64,000 nucleotides of DNA from an uncultured Sutterella sp. (lineage in GTDB: Bacteria; Pseudomonadota; Gammaproteobacteria; Burkholderiales; Burkholderiaceae_F), in assembly GCA_905213905.1 (NCBI GenBank), contig CAJMKD010000001.1, positions 196,223-260,222 on the forward strand, read 5' to 3'. Positions 50,069 through 59,379 of the stretch are shown here, piece after piece. Numbering within the stretch: the first letter of the stretch is position 1; every line of letters begins with the position of its first letter. The position numbers were made by a program, and so were the translations under genes. The notes beneath the pieces were generated by a model that ran no database searches, was not told the DNA's origin, and was given only the letters and a program-made list of their open reading frames with translations.

Positions 50069-50956
50069 TTAGCGAATTTTCCGCCAATAGTCGCCTGCAG
50101 CAATTGCGGCTACAAGACCGCCCATCAACGCTGCCACAACAATGAATAAAGCGCACCATTGCGACGGCGGTAGTTTGAGCACGATGCTCGTGTCGTAGAG
50201 TTCAGCAGCTTGTGCTGCAGCATGGCCAAAAAGCATCAAGCCGCATTGCGTAATGCCGATCGCGACGACAGCAGCGCAGGTCATCAATAATGCTCCGCGC
50301 CATGCATACGGACGAACAGCAAAAGAAGGCGAGGCACCGAAAAGGTGCAACGCCAGCATTTCTGACTTGGCTGAAATCGTCATCATGCGTATGGCAGCAG
50401 CCAGCACGAGAAGCACCAGCGCCGCAACGACAAGCCCAAGACAAGCAAATCCGATCAGGGCAGCTTCTGTGACAGAGCGAAACTTTTCATGCCAACCAGC
50501 CTCATACGCAACAAAATCCACGCCTTTGAGGCGTTCAATCGCTTTAGCAGATGCCGCAGCCTGTGCGCTGCTTGCATCCTGCGTTAGCGTGGCTATCACG
50601 ATGTCTGGCAAAGGGTTCCGTACATTCTTTTGCTGCCTAACGCCCAGACTTTCATTCAGGATTTTGAAGGCTTCCTCTTTTGGTACGGTTTCAGTTGTGG
50701 CAACGCCTTCTACGGCGGCGATGCTTTTCTCCAAGGGTTCGATAGCGGCGTTTGCCGTAGCGAACACAGTGATTTCGACGGCAGTAGGCAACGTTCGAAT
50801 CGGTTCGGAAAGCCCGTAGACAACGCAAGCGATGAAAAGCGGAATAGAAAGCGCCAAGGCAGAAAGTAATGTGGCAAAGGAGAATAGTCCGGCATTGCGA
50901 ACGATGCCGCGTACCGTTTCACGCATTGCCCATTGACGGCTGGAGATGAAGCTCAT
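50069..50956 (-). CDS. ftsX: Cell-division protein FtsX
   Basis: A 295-aa inner-membrane partner of FtsE at the division site. It has a first helix (ATLLSALALSIPLFIACVVYG), a periplasmic domain (about residues 55-160), and three C-terminal helices. FtsEX transmits ATP hydrolysis to EnvC in the periplasm, which then activates amidases; envC is at 44.9-46.1 kb. The start overlaps the ftsE stop as ATGA, indicating tight coupling. Length is near normal. Confidence 0.93.
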   Translation of the reverse strand: MSFISSRQWAMRETVRGIVRNAGLFSFATLLSALALSIPLFIACVVYGLSEPIRTLPTAVEITVFATANAAIEPLEKSIAAVEGVATTETVPKEEAFKILNESLGVRQQKNVRNPLPDIVIATLTQDASSAQAAASAKAIERLKGVDFVAYEAGWHEKFRSVTEAALIGFACLGLVVAALVLLVLAAAIRMMTISAKSEMLALHLFGASPSFAVRPYAWRGALLMTCAAVVAIGITQCGLMLFGHAAAQAAELYDTSIVLKLPPSQWCALFIVVAALMGGLVAAIAAGDYWRKIR

Positions 50957-51624
50957 GATGCGTCCTCCAGTCGTTGCGACGTCAAGAGAATTTCTCTGAT
51001 GGGAACCGTTTGCGCGGTAATGATTTCGTGGCTGGCAGCCACAATGGTTACGCCGGCACGCACAAAGGCGCTCAAGAGTTCCAGAAGCGTTCTAGCGTTG
51101 TCTTGGTCGAGATGTGCAACAGGCTCATCGGCAAGAATGACAACAGGCCTGTTGACGACGGCGCGTGCCAAAAGAACAAGTTGCCGCTGTCCTGCCGACA
51201 GAGCTAAAGGCGACAGTGACGCCAGCTCGCCAATGCCGCATTTTTCCAGCGCCAGAAGTGCGCGCCGGCGGGCTTCCGTAAAGCTTTCCTCGGCGGCAAG
51301 CGCAGGCAGCATCACGTTTTCATGAACGTTTCTGTCTTCAAGGAGACGGCCCTCCTGCATCATGAGTCCCATGGAGCGGCGCAGCCAGCGCCGTTGCATT
51401 TCATTGAAGCGATCTACTCGGTCGCCGGCAACGATTACTTCACCTGTGCTTGGTTGAACCAACCCAGCCAAAAGACGGAGCACAGTGCTTTTACCGCAAC
51501 CAGTCGGTCCGTGCAGTAAAACAAACTCTCCGCGCGCCACGCGCAAATTGAGTCGGCTCAACGCAGGGTATCCGTTGTCGTAGACAACGCTTACACCGCG
51601 TAGCTCAAGAAGCGGTTCGGCCAT
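50953..51624 (-). CDS. ftsE: Cell-division ATP-binding protein FtsE
   Basis: A 223-aa ABC ATPase. Walker A is LLHGPTGCGKST, the signature is LSAGQRQLVLLARAVV, and Walker B is PVVILADEPVAHLD. The usual LSGGEQQ has become LSAGQRQ. The H-loop appears as ASHE. The protein works with FtsX at the septum. The start at 51624 gives AEPLLELRGVSVVYDNG, the standard N-terminus. It lies 18 bp after ppx. Confidence 0.94.
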   Translation of the reverse strand: MAEPLLELRGVSVVYDNGYPALSRLNLRVARGEFVLLHGPTGCGKSTVLRLLAGLVQPSTGEVIVAGDRVDRFNEMQRRWLRRSMGLMMQEGRLLEDRNVHENVMLPALAAEESFTEARRRALLALEKCGIGELASLSPLALSAGQRQLVLLARAVVNRPVVILADEPVAHLDQDNARTLLELLSAFVRAGVTIVAASHEIITAQTVPIREILLTSQRLEDAS

Positions 51625-51642
51625 GGAACAATGCAACAACGG

Positions 51643-53112
51643 TCAAAAGCGTTCAAAGGTGATCTGTCGGTCGATTTTTGCCCAAGCGCTGGATTCCTCC
51701 TTGAGCAACACATCCGTAAGCGGATGTGCATTGAGCCAGACGCCGTCAAGCTTCATTGTGAGGGATCTGGGGCCATTGCGCTCAACGCTCATCAGCGGAA
51801 GATCAACAGGGCGTCGAGCATGCGCAAAGATTACAGCGAGCCGCAGGGCAAAAGCTGCTTCGAAAGAGATAACTGTGCCGAGAGCATTTTCGACCTTTTT
51901 CAGATTGCCGCGCTGAGACAGCACAAAAGTGGCCATGATGTCTTGATATCGTCGTACAAAACCTGGCATATCGGCATTGCTTACCACATACCAGCTGTGG
52001 CGGTGGTAGCGAGAGGATGAAATGTTCATGCCGACTTCGTGAAGCAGTGCGCCCCAGCGGACGTATTTCAAGTCGTCGGGACTTGCGTCCGGACGAAGCA
52101 TCGCATAAATCTTCCCCGTGATATCGGCTACGCGTACGGCTTGTTTGCGGTCGATGCGTGCTGCAGTCATCATGCTTTCCACCGTGATGTCGCGCGTGTC
52201 GCGATCACTGACGCGGCCGAGCAGATCGTACAGAAGGCCGACGCGCAGCGCGCCGGAGGCATGTCGCATGGTTGAGACGCCGAGGGTTCGATAAACAGCG
52301 AGCAGCACTGCCAGACCGCCAGCGATGACTTCGCGACGGTCCTCCTTGAGGCCTTCAAAACGAATGTTGCGGATGTCCTTGGCTTCTATAAGAAGCTTGC
52401 GGATGCGCTCCAGATGTTCAGGGGTCACTGTGCCGTCATTGCTCCAGCCCATTGCCTGCACAATGTCGGCTAGGGCACCGAAAGTGCCGGCGGATCCGAA
52501 AGCCTCATCATAGTTGCCGGCGCCAAAGCGGGTGATGCTCTCTTCGAGCTCTGCTTGACAGGCGAGCACGGCGCGATCGATGGCTTTTGCGCTGAGGCGC
52601 CCGTCGCGGAAAAATTTGATAGAGGTATTGACGCAGCCAATCCGGAAGCTCTCGCAACGGTCGGCCTCAAGACCTTGTCCGATGATGAGTTCGGTGCTTG
52701 CGCCACCGATGTCGACAATTAGCCGGCGTTTTTCTGAGGGCGGAAGCGTTCGCGCGCAACCGTTGAATACAAGACGTGCCTCTTCGTGTCCGCTCAGAAT
52801 GTCGATTCTGTAGCCGAGCGCAGCTTCGGCTTTTTGAAGGAATTCAGCGGAATTCGTCGCTGCGCGCATGGCTTGAGTGCCGACGGCACGCACACGATCT
52901 TGGGGGAGATTGCCCAAACGTTCTCGAAAGCGGGCGAGCGCGGCTAAAGCTTTAGCCTGAGCCGCTGGCGTAATGGCGCCGTTTTCGTCGAAACCGCCCG
53001 CAAGTCGGATGGTTTCCTTCCAATAGCTTTGAGTAGTGATGCGGTCGCCATGAACCTGACCGATTTCAACGCGGAAGCTATTGCTTCCTAAATCAACGGC
53101 GCCTAAAAGCAT
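51643..53112 (-). CDS. ppx: Ppx/GppA exopolyphosphatase
   Basis: A 489-aa enzyme of the Ppx/GppA family, which removes terminal phosphate from polyphosphate and/or pppGpp. The actin-fold motifs are AVDLGSNSFRVEI at the N-terminus, VGTQAMRAATN, LSGHEEARLVFNG, IVDIGGASTELI and EAFGSAGTFGAL. The C-terminal part resembles an HD-type helical domain (LLHEVGMNIS, HRHSWYVVSN). It sits between ftsY and ftsE, with 36-bp and 18-bp gaps, so it is surely in that operon. Whether it prefers polyP or pppGpp cannot be told; ppk2 elsewhere in the window makes polyP likely. Confidence 0.92.
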   Translation of the reverse strand: MLLGAVDLGSNSFRVEIGQVHGDRITTQSYWKETIRLAGGFDENGAITPAAQAKALAALARFRERLGNLPQDRVRAVGTQAMRAATNSAEFLQKAEAALGYRIDILSGHEEARLVFNGCARTLPPSEKRRLIVDIGGASTELIIGQGLEADRCESFRIGCVNTSIKFFRDGRLSAKAIDRAVLACQAELEESITRFGAGNYDEAFGSAGTFGALADIVQAMGWSNDGTVTPEHLERIRKLLIEAKDIRNIRFEGLKEDRREVIAGGLAVLLAVYRTLGVSTMRHASGALRVGLLYDLLGRVSDRDTRDITVESMMTAARIDRKQAVRVADITGKIYAMLRPDASPDDLKYVRWGALLHEVGMNISSSRYHRHSWYVVSNADMPGFVRRYQDIMATFVLSQRGNLKKVENALGTVISFEAAFALRLAVIFAHARRPVDLPLMSVERNGPRSLTMKLDGVWLNAHPLTDVLLKEESSAWAKIDRQITFERF

Positions 53113-53148
53113 TTGAGCAATCTCTTCGAAAAGGATGGTCTTGTCGAA

Positions 53149-54111
53149 TTAGCAAGAGGAAGAAACGGTTTCCGGGTAAGCCGGATCAAGCCCGACCAGC
53201 GCATTGGCGAACGGCACCGCCTGGAAGCGCTGCAGGTCTTCGAGTTGTTCACCAACGCCAATGAAGTAAATGGGCAATGGTGACTCGGCGCGCATGGCAC
53301 ATATGGCTGCCAATACGCCTCCCTTCGCCGTGCCATCAAGCTTGGTGATGATTAGTCCGGAAATCTTGACGGCGGCATCGAAAGCTTTCACCTGTGCGAT
53401 CGCATTCTGACCGTTTGTGCCGTCTAGCACAAGAAGAACTTCATGGGGAGCGCCTTCCATGGCTTTGTTTTGTGAGCGATGAATGCGGCGAAGCTCTTCC
53501 ATGAGATTGGCTTGTGTCGGCAAACGACCAGCCGTATCCGAAATGACAACGTCAATGCCGCGTGCTTTGGCGGCGGTAACCGCATCAAAGACAACAGCTG
53601 CGGGGTCGCCGCCTGTTTGGGCAATAACTTCAATTCGGTTGCGTTCGCCCCATACGGCGAGCTGTTCGCGAGCTGCTGCGCGAAACGTATCGCCGGCGGC
53701 CAAAATGACAGTTTTTCCTTCCTCAGCTAGGAATTTGGCAAGTTTTCCGATCGTGGTCGTTTTGCCTGCACCGTTAACACCCGTCATCATGATGACGAAA
53801 GGCCGGTGGCTTTCGACAGAGAGCTCAGCTTCAGCGGGTTTCAGGATGGCCGCCAGTTCGTCGCGAAGCGCGACTCGAACTTCTTCTTGGGTTTTGAGTC
53901 CCTTGAGCTTAATGTCATCGCGTAGCCGTTGTAGGATACGAGTCGATGTTTCAACGCCAACGTCCGCACTGATCAGTGCAAATTCCAGTTCTTCAAGGAA
54001 GTCCTCATCAACAACGCCGCCAGAAAAAAGGCCGACGATGTTGACGCGTGTGCGTGCAAGGCCGTTCTTGAGTCGGGACAGCCACCCTTCAGAAGAAGAT
54101 CCGAATTTCAT
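53149..54111 (-). CDS. ftsY: Signal recognition particle receptor FtsY
   Basis: SRP receptor GTPase that docks ribosome-nascent-chain complexes at the membrane. From the ATG at 54111 it is 320 aa. It has the N domain (LEELEFALISADVGVETS), G1 TGVNGAGKTTTIGKLA, DTFRAAAREQL, DTAGRLPTQ, and TKLDGTAKGG. The acidic A domain of E. coli FtsY is missing; only a short basic/amphipathic N-terminus (KFGSSSEGWLSRLKNGLARTR) remains, as in many bacteria. It heads the ftsY-ppx-ftsE-ftsX-rpoH-trmL gene string and is divergent from rsmD, with 22 bp between start codons. Confidence 0.95.
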   Translation of the reverse strand: MKFGSSSEGWLSRLKNGLARTRVNIVGLFSGGVVDEDFLEELEFALISADVGVETSTRILQRLRDDIKLKGLKTQEEVRVALRDELAAILKPAEAELSVESHRPFVIMMTGVNGAGKTTTIGKLAKFLAEEGKTVILAAGDTFRAAAREQLAVWGERNRIEVIAQTGGDPAAVVFDAVTAAKARGIDVVISDTAGRLPTQANLMEELRRIHRSQNKAMEGAPHEVLLVLDGTNGQNAIAQVKAFDAAVKISGLIITKLDGTAKGGVLAAICAMRAESPLPIYFIGVGEQLEDLQRFQAVPFANALVGLDPAYPETVSSSC

Positions 54112-54133
54112 ACAGAGAAAAAGTTTTTGTGTA

Positions 54134-54865
54134 ATGTCCGATCGCAACAGAGCAGTTGATGAGCGCAGCCGCTCGAATTCTTCAAGTTTAGCAACCTGTA
54201 GTCGTTCAAGGGCAAGCCAGGGCACTGTCCGCATCGTGGGAGGCAAGTGGCGAAGAAGCCCGCTTGCGGTTGATTCTCGCGAGGGCTTGCGGCCGACGCC
54301 TGAGCGTGTTCGAGAAACCGTTTTTGATTGGCTTTCTCATCTTTTTGGAACTCTTGACGGCATTGAGGTGCTTGACTTGTTCGCTGGGTCAGGCGCCATG
54401 GGTTTTGAGGCGGTGAGCCGTGGAGCAGAACGAGCTGTTTTCGTGGAAAAGCATCCAGGCTCCGTAGCGAAGCTCAATGAAACCATCAGACGCCTCAAAG
54501 GTGAGGACGTTTGCCGTGCAGTGCGAGGCGACGCCTTTGATTTTCTGCGTTCAGAGGCAGACAGCTATGATGTTGTCTTTATTGACCCGCCTTACGGAGA
54601 GGAGCTTCAGTCAAAGGCAGTGCTGGCTTCGCTTGAGCGCCTTAAACCTGAAGGATTGCTCTACGTAGAGCATCCGGTTGCGAGGCCGCCTGAGCTTTGC
54701 GGACTTCCTGTCGTCTGCATTCGTAGAGGCACAGCTGGCCAAGTCTGTTATTCGCTTTTTGCGCGAAAGGATTCACTGATGTCCTTGCAGTGTAAGTTGC
54801 CGAAAGAGAAGCTCTCAAAGGCCGCAAAAGCGAAGCGTCGCAAGGAAGGAGCAGAATCAAAATGA
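54134..54865 (+). CDS. rsmD: 16S rRNA (guanine966-N2)-methyltransferase RsmD
   Basis: A 243-aa SAM-dependent methyltransferase. After a 33-residue basic/Ser-rich N-terminus it reads TVRIVGGKWRRSPL, the usual RsmD start. Motifs are LRPTPERVRETVFDWL, VLDLFAGSGAMGFEAVSRGA and the catalytic FIDPPYGE (DPPY). The C-terminus has a Lys-rich extension (KLSKAAKAKRRKEG). No ATG lies closer to the core, so I take 54134. The much longer open frame upstream is antisense to ftsY and rejected. Its stop overlaps the coaD start as ATGA. Confidence 0.9.
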   Translation: MSDRNRAVDERSRSNSSSLATCSRSRASQGTVRIVGGKWRRSPLAVDSREGLRPTPERVRETVFDWLSHLFGTLDGIEVLDLFAGSGAMGFEAVSRGAERAVFVEKHPGSVAKLNETIRRLKGEDVCRAVRGDAFDFLRSEADSYDVVFIDPPYGEELQSKAVLASLERLKPEGLLYVEHPVARPPELCGLPVVCIRRGTAGQVCYSLFARKDSLMSLQCKLPKEKLSKAAKAKRRKEGAESK

Positions 54866-55356
54866 CAACGGCGGTTTATCCGGGCACTTTTGATCCCATG
54901 ACACGGGGGCATGCTGACATTATTCGTCGTGCGGCAAAGCTCTTTTCTAAAGTTGTGGTGGCTGTTGCTCAAAGCAGCGGGAAACAGCCCCTGCTTACGC
55001 TCGAAGAGCGTTTGATGGCAGCGAAGCGAGTCTGCGAAGACATGCCTAACGTTGAGGTTTGCGCCTTTTCCGGGTTGTTGAAAGATTTTGTTCGTTCGCG
55101 CGGAATCGATGCCATTGTTCGCGGCGCCCGTGCGGTTAGCGACTTTGATTATGAGTTTCGGATGGCGGGCATGAATCGCAGGTTGATGCCCGAGGTGGAA
55201 ACTGTGTTTCTGATGCCCTCGGACGACTATCAGTTCGTCAGTGGCACGTTCGTGCGGGAAATTGCTCTTTTGGGAGGAGACGATGCTGCACAATTCGTCT
55301 CCCCCAAAGTTTGGCCGATTTTAAAGCGTGCTGCGGATCGCAAAAGCGGCCGCTGA
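54862..55356 (+). CDS. coaD: Phosphopantetheine adenylyltransferase
   Basis: Penultimate step of coenzyme A synthesis: adenylates 4'-phosphopantetheine. The 164-aa protein has TAVYPGTFDPMTRGHADIIRRA, with the TxGH-type motif as TRGH, plus KDFVRSRGIDAIVRGARAVSDFDYE and the SSSxxR-like FVSGTFVRE. The rsmD-coaD pair with overlapping ATGA is a common bacterial arrangement. It is of normal length. The 12-bp gap to the convergent AsmA-like gene leaves no room for a separate terminator. Confidence 0.96.
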   Translation: MTTAVYPGTFDPMTRGHADIIRRAAKLFSKVVVAVAQSSGKQPLLTLEERLMAAKRVCEDMPNVEVCAFSGLLKDFVRSRGIDAIVRGARAVSDFDYEFRMAGMNRRLMPEVETVFLMPSDDYQFVSGTFVREIALLGGDDAAQFVSPKVWPILKRAADRKSGR

Positions 55357-55368
55357 ATCAAGCGTGTT

Positions 55369-57585
55369 TCAAATGGCTGGCTGTATAGGTGTCGAATTCT
55401 CGCGCCATGGCAGATGCCAGCCTTGTAAGAAATCAGGCAGTTCGAAGTTCGGCAGGCTGAAATCCCAATGCCAATCTGGTAACGAAGGCATCTCCAGCCC
55501 TTGCCAAAAATCACGCAGCGTTCGTTTTAGGCTTTGAAAAGCATTTTTTAAACTGAAGACGCTCGGCGCAGTGGATTCAATGTGTTCAAGCGCTGTCTGC
55601 CAATCAGGCATCCAGGTGAAATAGCCGTTGCTTTTGAGGGTTAGTTCAACATTGATTGGAATAGCTGGTCGATCTTCTTTTGCGAGAATGCCAAACTGAA
55701 CGGTCACTCGATGTAGGTCGCCTGAGAAAATTGCATGCCATTCTTGTCCAGCAGCATCGCCTTTGATGGGGACGGTGTTGTTGTCACAAGCTTGACAAAG
55801 ATGCAACTGAATCGTTTCAAAAGAAGTCGAGGCATCGGCTCGAATAACTTCAGGCGGTACTTTATCTGGGCGATCTGCATCGAGAATATTTGCTGCTTTG
55901 ATAATGTCTAGGCCAGCAAGTGCACCGTTGCGAAGAACAACCGTTCCGGAAAGCACCTCGTCGTTTTTGTTGTTAAGGCATCCCGATGCTTCAAACTCGC
56001 CTGACATGACGCCCGAAAGCATGCTGGACAACCCAAAGGTGCGTAGCACATCCAGCGAGTTGACGTCGGTCATGGCTATTTTCCCTGTCCAGCGCCCGTC
56101 TCGGTTTGTTTCGAGAGTAAAGTCGGTGCGTCCAGAAAAACAGCTTGTGTTCTCACCGGTTAAAACGAGTTTGCCGTCACGGACAGACATATCCGCTTGG
56201 AAGCTCGTCGTGGACGCAGCGCTGCTTAGACCAGAAAAAATCAAGTTGCCTTGGAAATCGAAAAGATCGAGCCAGGCTGGTTCAGCAAAGAGAAGTTCTA
56301 GGACATCGCGCTTGAATGCTCCCGTGCGCAATGTTCCGGAAATAAACGGATGTAGCGGTGCGTCTGAAATGCCTAAGGCTTCGGGCTTTGTGGAAAAAAG
56401 ACCGTCAAAAGAGAGCGGTGCGCCGAAGAATGCACCGCGAAGCTGGATTGCTCCTTTTTGATTGATCCCGCTATATCGTATTTCGCCCGTGAGACGGTCT
56501 GCGAACGGCAATTTGCTATTAGGTTCTTGTGCATTCAGCGGAATCCTTCTGCTGTCGAGGCAAAGCTCCGTAACAGCAGCGTTGCCATCCTCAAAACTTT
56601 GTTCAACGTTGCCGCTCATGCTCAAAACCAGTTGCTCGTGTGTGCGGTTTACTGAAGCAGAAGCACGAATGGAACCTGCAAAACCGGCAGTCGACCACTC
56701 AACGACGGGAGATGAAGCTTGTAGTAAAAGCCCGCGACTGGTTTTTGCAGAGAAATTCAGGCCATTCGACTCAATACGGTTTTCCTTGAAAAGCAGTGCT
56801 TCTGTTGAAATGTCGGCATCTACTTCTTGGTCAAAGGCAATGCCTGTAAAGTGTGCTTGCAATGCCTTTGCCTGTGGTGCTTCTTTGGCAAATTGATCGA
56901 AAGCGGTAACGGCAACCAGTTCGCCCGAAATATGTTCGCTCGAGAGTACGGTGTTGAGCTGAAGCGAAGCGCCGTGTTCGGAAAAATTCTTGAGAATAAG
57001 CCTTGTACCCGTAAGGGCGACGGGTGTGTTGAAATCGGTCAGATGAAGATCAGCATTGCGCAGCTCGATTTCATCAATCGTCCAAAAAGCGATGCTGTCT
57101 TGTTTGGCTGCATCCGGTTGATCACAGGTAGACAGCGATCCAATTGTGGTGTCCGTCTCCAGCGTCTGCATCTCGTTCGATACGGATTCAGTCTGCTTTT
57201 GCTGTGCAGGCAGAGCACGCAGCAAGTCCGAGGCCTCGAAGGCAAGAACAGCACCGTCAGCTTCAATTCGTGCAATGCGGGGAGCTGCAGCAAAAATAGC
57301 GAAAGGATTGAAAGTAAAGACGAGCCGATCGTAGCGCCCGATAGTTTCACCACTCTTGACTTTGGTAATGGTGCCTGCGGGGAGCACTGCTACTAATTTT
57401 GGCAATCGTTTAAGTTCAGATGGGATGGGGTCTGAGAGACGAATCCCGGCTGTTGACTCAAGAAAGGCGTTGATGCGCATCCCTGTCCGCTCAGGTGTCG
57501 CGTAAAGGACAAGCCCCGTAACAAGCAGCAGCATCAATACGGCAATAATCAAAAGAGCGGTAAGAAAACAGCGCAGATAACGCAT
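55369..57585 (-). CDS. AsmA-family protein
   Basis: A 738-aa protein with one N-terminal membrane helix (residues 8-28), after which almost the whole chain is periplasmic. It shows the AsmA pattern: FLESTAGIRLSDP near the start, long beta-rich stretches, and the AsmA_2-like segment MSGEFEASGCLNNKN...VLRNGALAGLDIIKAANIL. AsmA-type proteins are thought to form bridges for phospholipid transport between membranes. The C-terminus is Trp/Pro-rich (WHWDFSLPNFELPDF). It is convergent with coaD. The family call is reasonable; the specific role is unknown. Confidence 0.75.
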   Translation of the reverse strand: MRYLRCFLTALLIIAVLMLLLVTGLVLYATPERTGMRINAFLESTAGIRLSDPIPSELKRLPKLVAVLPAGTITKVKSGETIGRYDRLVFTFNPFAIFAAAPRIARIEADGAVLAFEASDLLRALPAQQKQTESVSNEMQTLETDTTIGSLSTCDQPDAAKQDSIAFWTIDEIELRNADLHLTDFNTPVALTGTRLILKNFSEHGASLQLNTVLSSEHISGELVAVTAFDQFAKEAPQAKALQAHFTGIAFDQEVDADISTEALLFKENRIESNGLNFSAKTSRGLLLQASSPVVEWSTAGFAGSIRASASVNRTHEQLVLSMSGNVEQSFEDGNAAVTELCLDSRRIPLNAQEPNSKLPFADRLTGEIRYSGINQKGAIQLRGAFFGAPLSFDGLFSTKPEALGISDAPLHPFISGTLRTGAFKRDVLELLFAEPAWLDLFDFQGNLIFSGLSSAASTTSFQADMSVRDGKLVLTGENTSCFSGRTDFTLETNRDGRWTGKIAMTDVNSLDVLRTFGLSSMLSGVMSGEFEASGCLNNKNDEVLSGTVVLRNGALAGLDIIKAANILDADRPDKVPPEVIRADASTSFETIQLHLCQACDNNTVPIKGDAAGQEWHAIFSGDLHRVTVQFGILAKEDRPAIPINVELTLKSNGYFTWMPDWQTALEHIESTAPSVFSLKNAFQSLKRTLRDFWQGLEMPSLPDWHWDFSLPNFELPDFLQGWHLPWRENSTPIQPAI

Positions 57586-57640
57586 GGCAGCGCAAAGGTC
57601 AAAGCTTCAGAATTAGCAACAGTTTGCCACAATGTGCAAG

Positions 57641-57672
57641 CGGACACTTGCAAGTGTTATTGCAAGTGTCCG
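57641..57672. repeat. 13-bp perfect inverted repeat between ahpF and the AsmA-like gene
   Basis: CGGACACTTGCAA (57641-57653) and TTGCAAGTGTCCG (57660-57672), 6-nt loop, with more imperfect pairing outside. Both neighbours are on the minus strand, so it ends the ahpF transcript or protects it. No T-run follows. Confidence 0.75.
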
Positions 57673-57715
57673 GCTTGTTGGCTGAAGGTTGCTGCCTCGG
57701 CAACGGAACTTATCG

Positions 57716-59269
57716 TCAGCTTTGCCGCAAAAGCCAATCAAAAGCACTTAAGGCTGCTTTAGCGCCTTCACCGAGAGCAATGACGATCTGCTTATACGGT
57801 GTGTTGGTGCAGTCCCCAGCGGCAAAGAAGCCCTCGGCTGATGTTCTGCAACTGGCATCGACTTCTATTTCAAGGCAGTTGTTACGCTTTACTGCACTCG
57901 CTGTCCACTCGGTGTTGGGTACCAGACCGATTTGAATAAAAATTCCTGACGCAGCAATTGATCTTTCGCTGCCAGTTGCTTTATCGGCATAACGCAGACC
58001 TGTCACCGCGTGGCCATCGCCTTCAATCTCAGTAACTGAAGCGTTGAAAATGACCTCAACATTCCCGCAGGTGCTCAGCCGTTTTTGCAACACTTCATCT
58101 GCCGTGAGACTTTCGCCGCGCTGCAGGAGAGTCACATGCGAACAAAGGGCGGCAAGATCAATGGCCGCTTCTACGCCAGAATTTCCGCCGCCGACGACCG
58201 CCACCGCTTGGCCTTTGAATAGCGGACCGTCGCAATGCGGACAAAAGGCAACGCCTTTGGCGCGATAACGCTCTTCTCCTGGGACGTTGAGTGTGCGCCA
58301 ACGGGCGCCTGTTGCGGCTATAACAGTTTTTGCGCGCAGGACTGCACCTGTCTGCAGCGTTACGGACCAGAGTCCGCTTTTATCTTTTCGCGCATCGCAA
58401 GCAACAGCCGGAGAAATCACCTCAACGCCATAACTCTCAACGTGACGCATGAAGGCGGCTCCCAAAGCAGGGCCGTCCATTTTCAGCTGAGAGGTAAAGT
58501 TCTCGATGTCAGCTGTTTCATTGACCTGGCCGCCAAGCCGTTCTGCGGCAATCGCTGTGCGAAGCCCTTTTCGTGCGGAATATATCGCAGCAGTGGCGCC
58601 GGCGGGACCAGCACCGAGAACGAGCACATCAAAGGGCGGTTTTTCAGAGAGCGACGCAACGTTTTTCGATGCAAACTCCTTGTCGAGATTTTCCATAATC
58701 TCGATGAGATGCCTTCTGCCGGAGAGAAAAGATTTGCCGTTGAGGAATATTGCAGGAACGGCACGGACCTGCCGTTGCTTGGCTTCTGACTCAAAAAGCG
58801 CTCCATCAATGATCGTCGTTTCCACATGCGGATTAAGAGCAGCCATGAGCGTGAGCGATTGAACTACATCCGGACAGTTATGGCAAGAGAGCGATATGAA
58901 AACCTCAAAGTGCAGATTGTCTGAAAGCTGCAGAACTCGATCGAGAACTTCTGGGCTCGCTTTGCTTGGATAACCGCTTGCCTGCAGCATTGCCAGGATA
59001 AAGGACGCGAATTCATGCCCCATCGGAAGAGCGGCAAACCGGATCTTCATGTCGGCATCAGCTGCAGTGACGACAAAGCTGGGGCGGCGTACATCGGGAG
59101 CGCTGTCTTCGACAATGCTGATTTTTTCCGAAAGCGAAGCGGTATCGGCAAGGAGATCTGCCATCTGCCGAGAGGCTTGCGAGCTGTCGAAAGCCGTTTT
59201 AAAAACAATCGGCCGAACGAGTTTGTCAAGATAGGTCTTGAGTTGAGCTTTGGTGTTGCTGTCAAGCAT
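57716..59269 (-). CDS. ahpF: Alkyl hydroperoxide reductase subunit F
   Basis: A 517-aa flavoprotein that passes electrons from NADH to AhpC. The N-terminal double-thioredoxin domain has the redox pair SCHNCPD (about residue 130). The C-terminal thioredoxin-reductase part has the FAD motif VLGAGPAGATAAIYSARKG, the active disulfide VAFCPHCDGPLFKG, the NAD motif VVGGGNSGVEAAIDLA, and FAAGDCTNTPYKQI. From the ATG at 59269 the length is standard. It is 110 bp after ahpC, with a hairpin in between. Confidence 0.95.
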   Translation of the reverse strand: MLDSNTKAQLKTYLDKLVRPIVFKTAFDSSQASRQMADLLADTASLSEKISIVEDSAPDVRRPSFVVTAADADMKIRFAALPMGHEFASFILAMLQASGYPSKASPEVLDRVLQLSDNLHFEVFISLSCHNCPDVVQSLTLMAALNPHVETTIIDGALFESEAKQRQVRAVPAIFLNGKSFLSGRRHLIEIMENLDKEFASKNVASLSEKPPFDVLVLGAGPAGATAAIYSARKGLRTAIAAERLGGQVNETADIENFTSQLKMDGPALGAAFMRHVESYGVEVISPAVACDARKDKSGLWSVTLQTGAVLRAKTVIAATGARWRTLNVPGEERYRAKGVAFCPHCDGPLFKGQAVAVVGGGNSGVEAAIDLAALCSHVTLLQRGESLTADEVLQKRLSTCGNVEVIFNASVTEIEGDGHAVTGLRYADKATGSERSIAASGIFIQIGLVPNTEWTASAVKRNNCLEIEVDASCRTSAEGFFAAGDCTNTPYKQIVIALGEGAKAALSAFDWLLRQS

Positions 59270-59303
59270 GGCTGAAGATATCGACGAAAACATTCGTGAA
59301 TGC

Positions 59304-59341
59304 AAGAAGAGGACCAGGCTGTCAAGCACGGTCCTCTTCTT
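59304..59341. repeat. 12-bp inverted repeat between ahpC and ahpF
   Basis: AAGAAGAGGACC (59304-59315) and GGTCCTCTTCTT (59330-59341), 14-nt loop. On the minus strand it sits 38 bp after the ahpC stop. It is probably a partial terminator or processing site that lets ahpC be made in excess of ahpF. Confidence 0.75.
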
Positions 59342-59379
59342 TGCCTGCGTTGCTACGGAAGCAGTGGCGTCGGCTTAAA

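Noticed and set aside
50055..50073. GCTAACT/AGTTAGC hairpin as an ftsX terminator
   Set aside because: It overlaps the ftsX stop codon, has only 7 pairs and no T-run on the minus strand, so I do not list it as a terminator.
53483..54133. Upstream extension of rsmD by about 217 codons
   Set aside because: It is antisense to ftsY. RsmD-like sequence begins only after the ATG at 54134.
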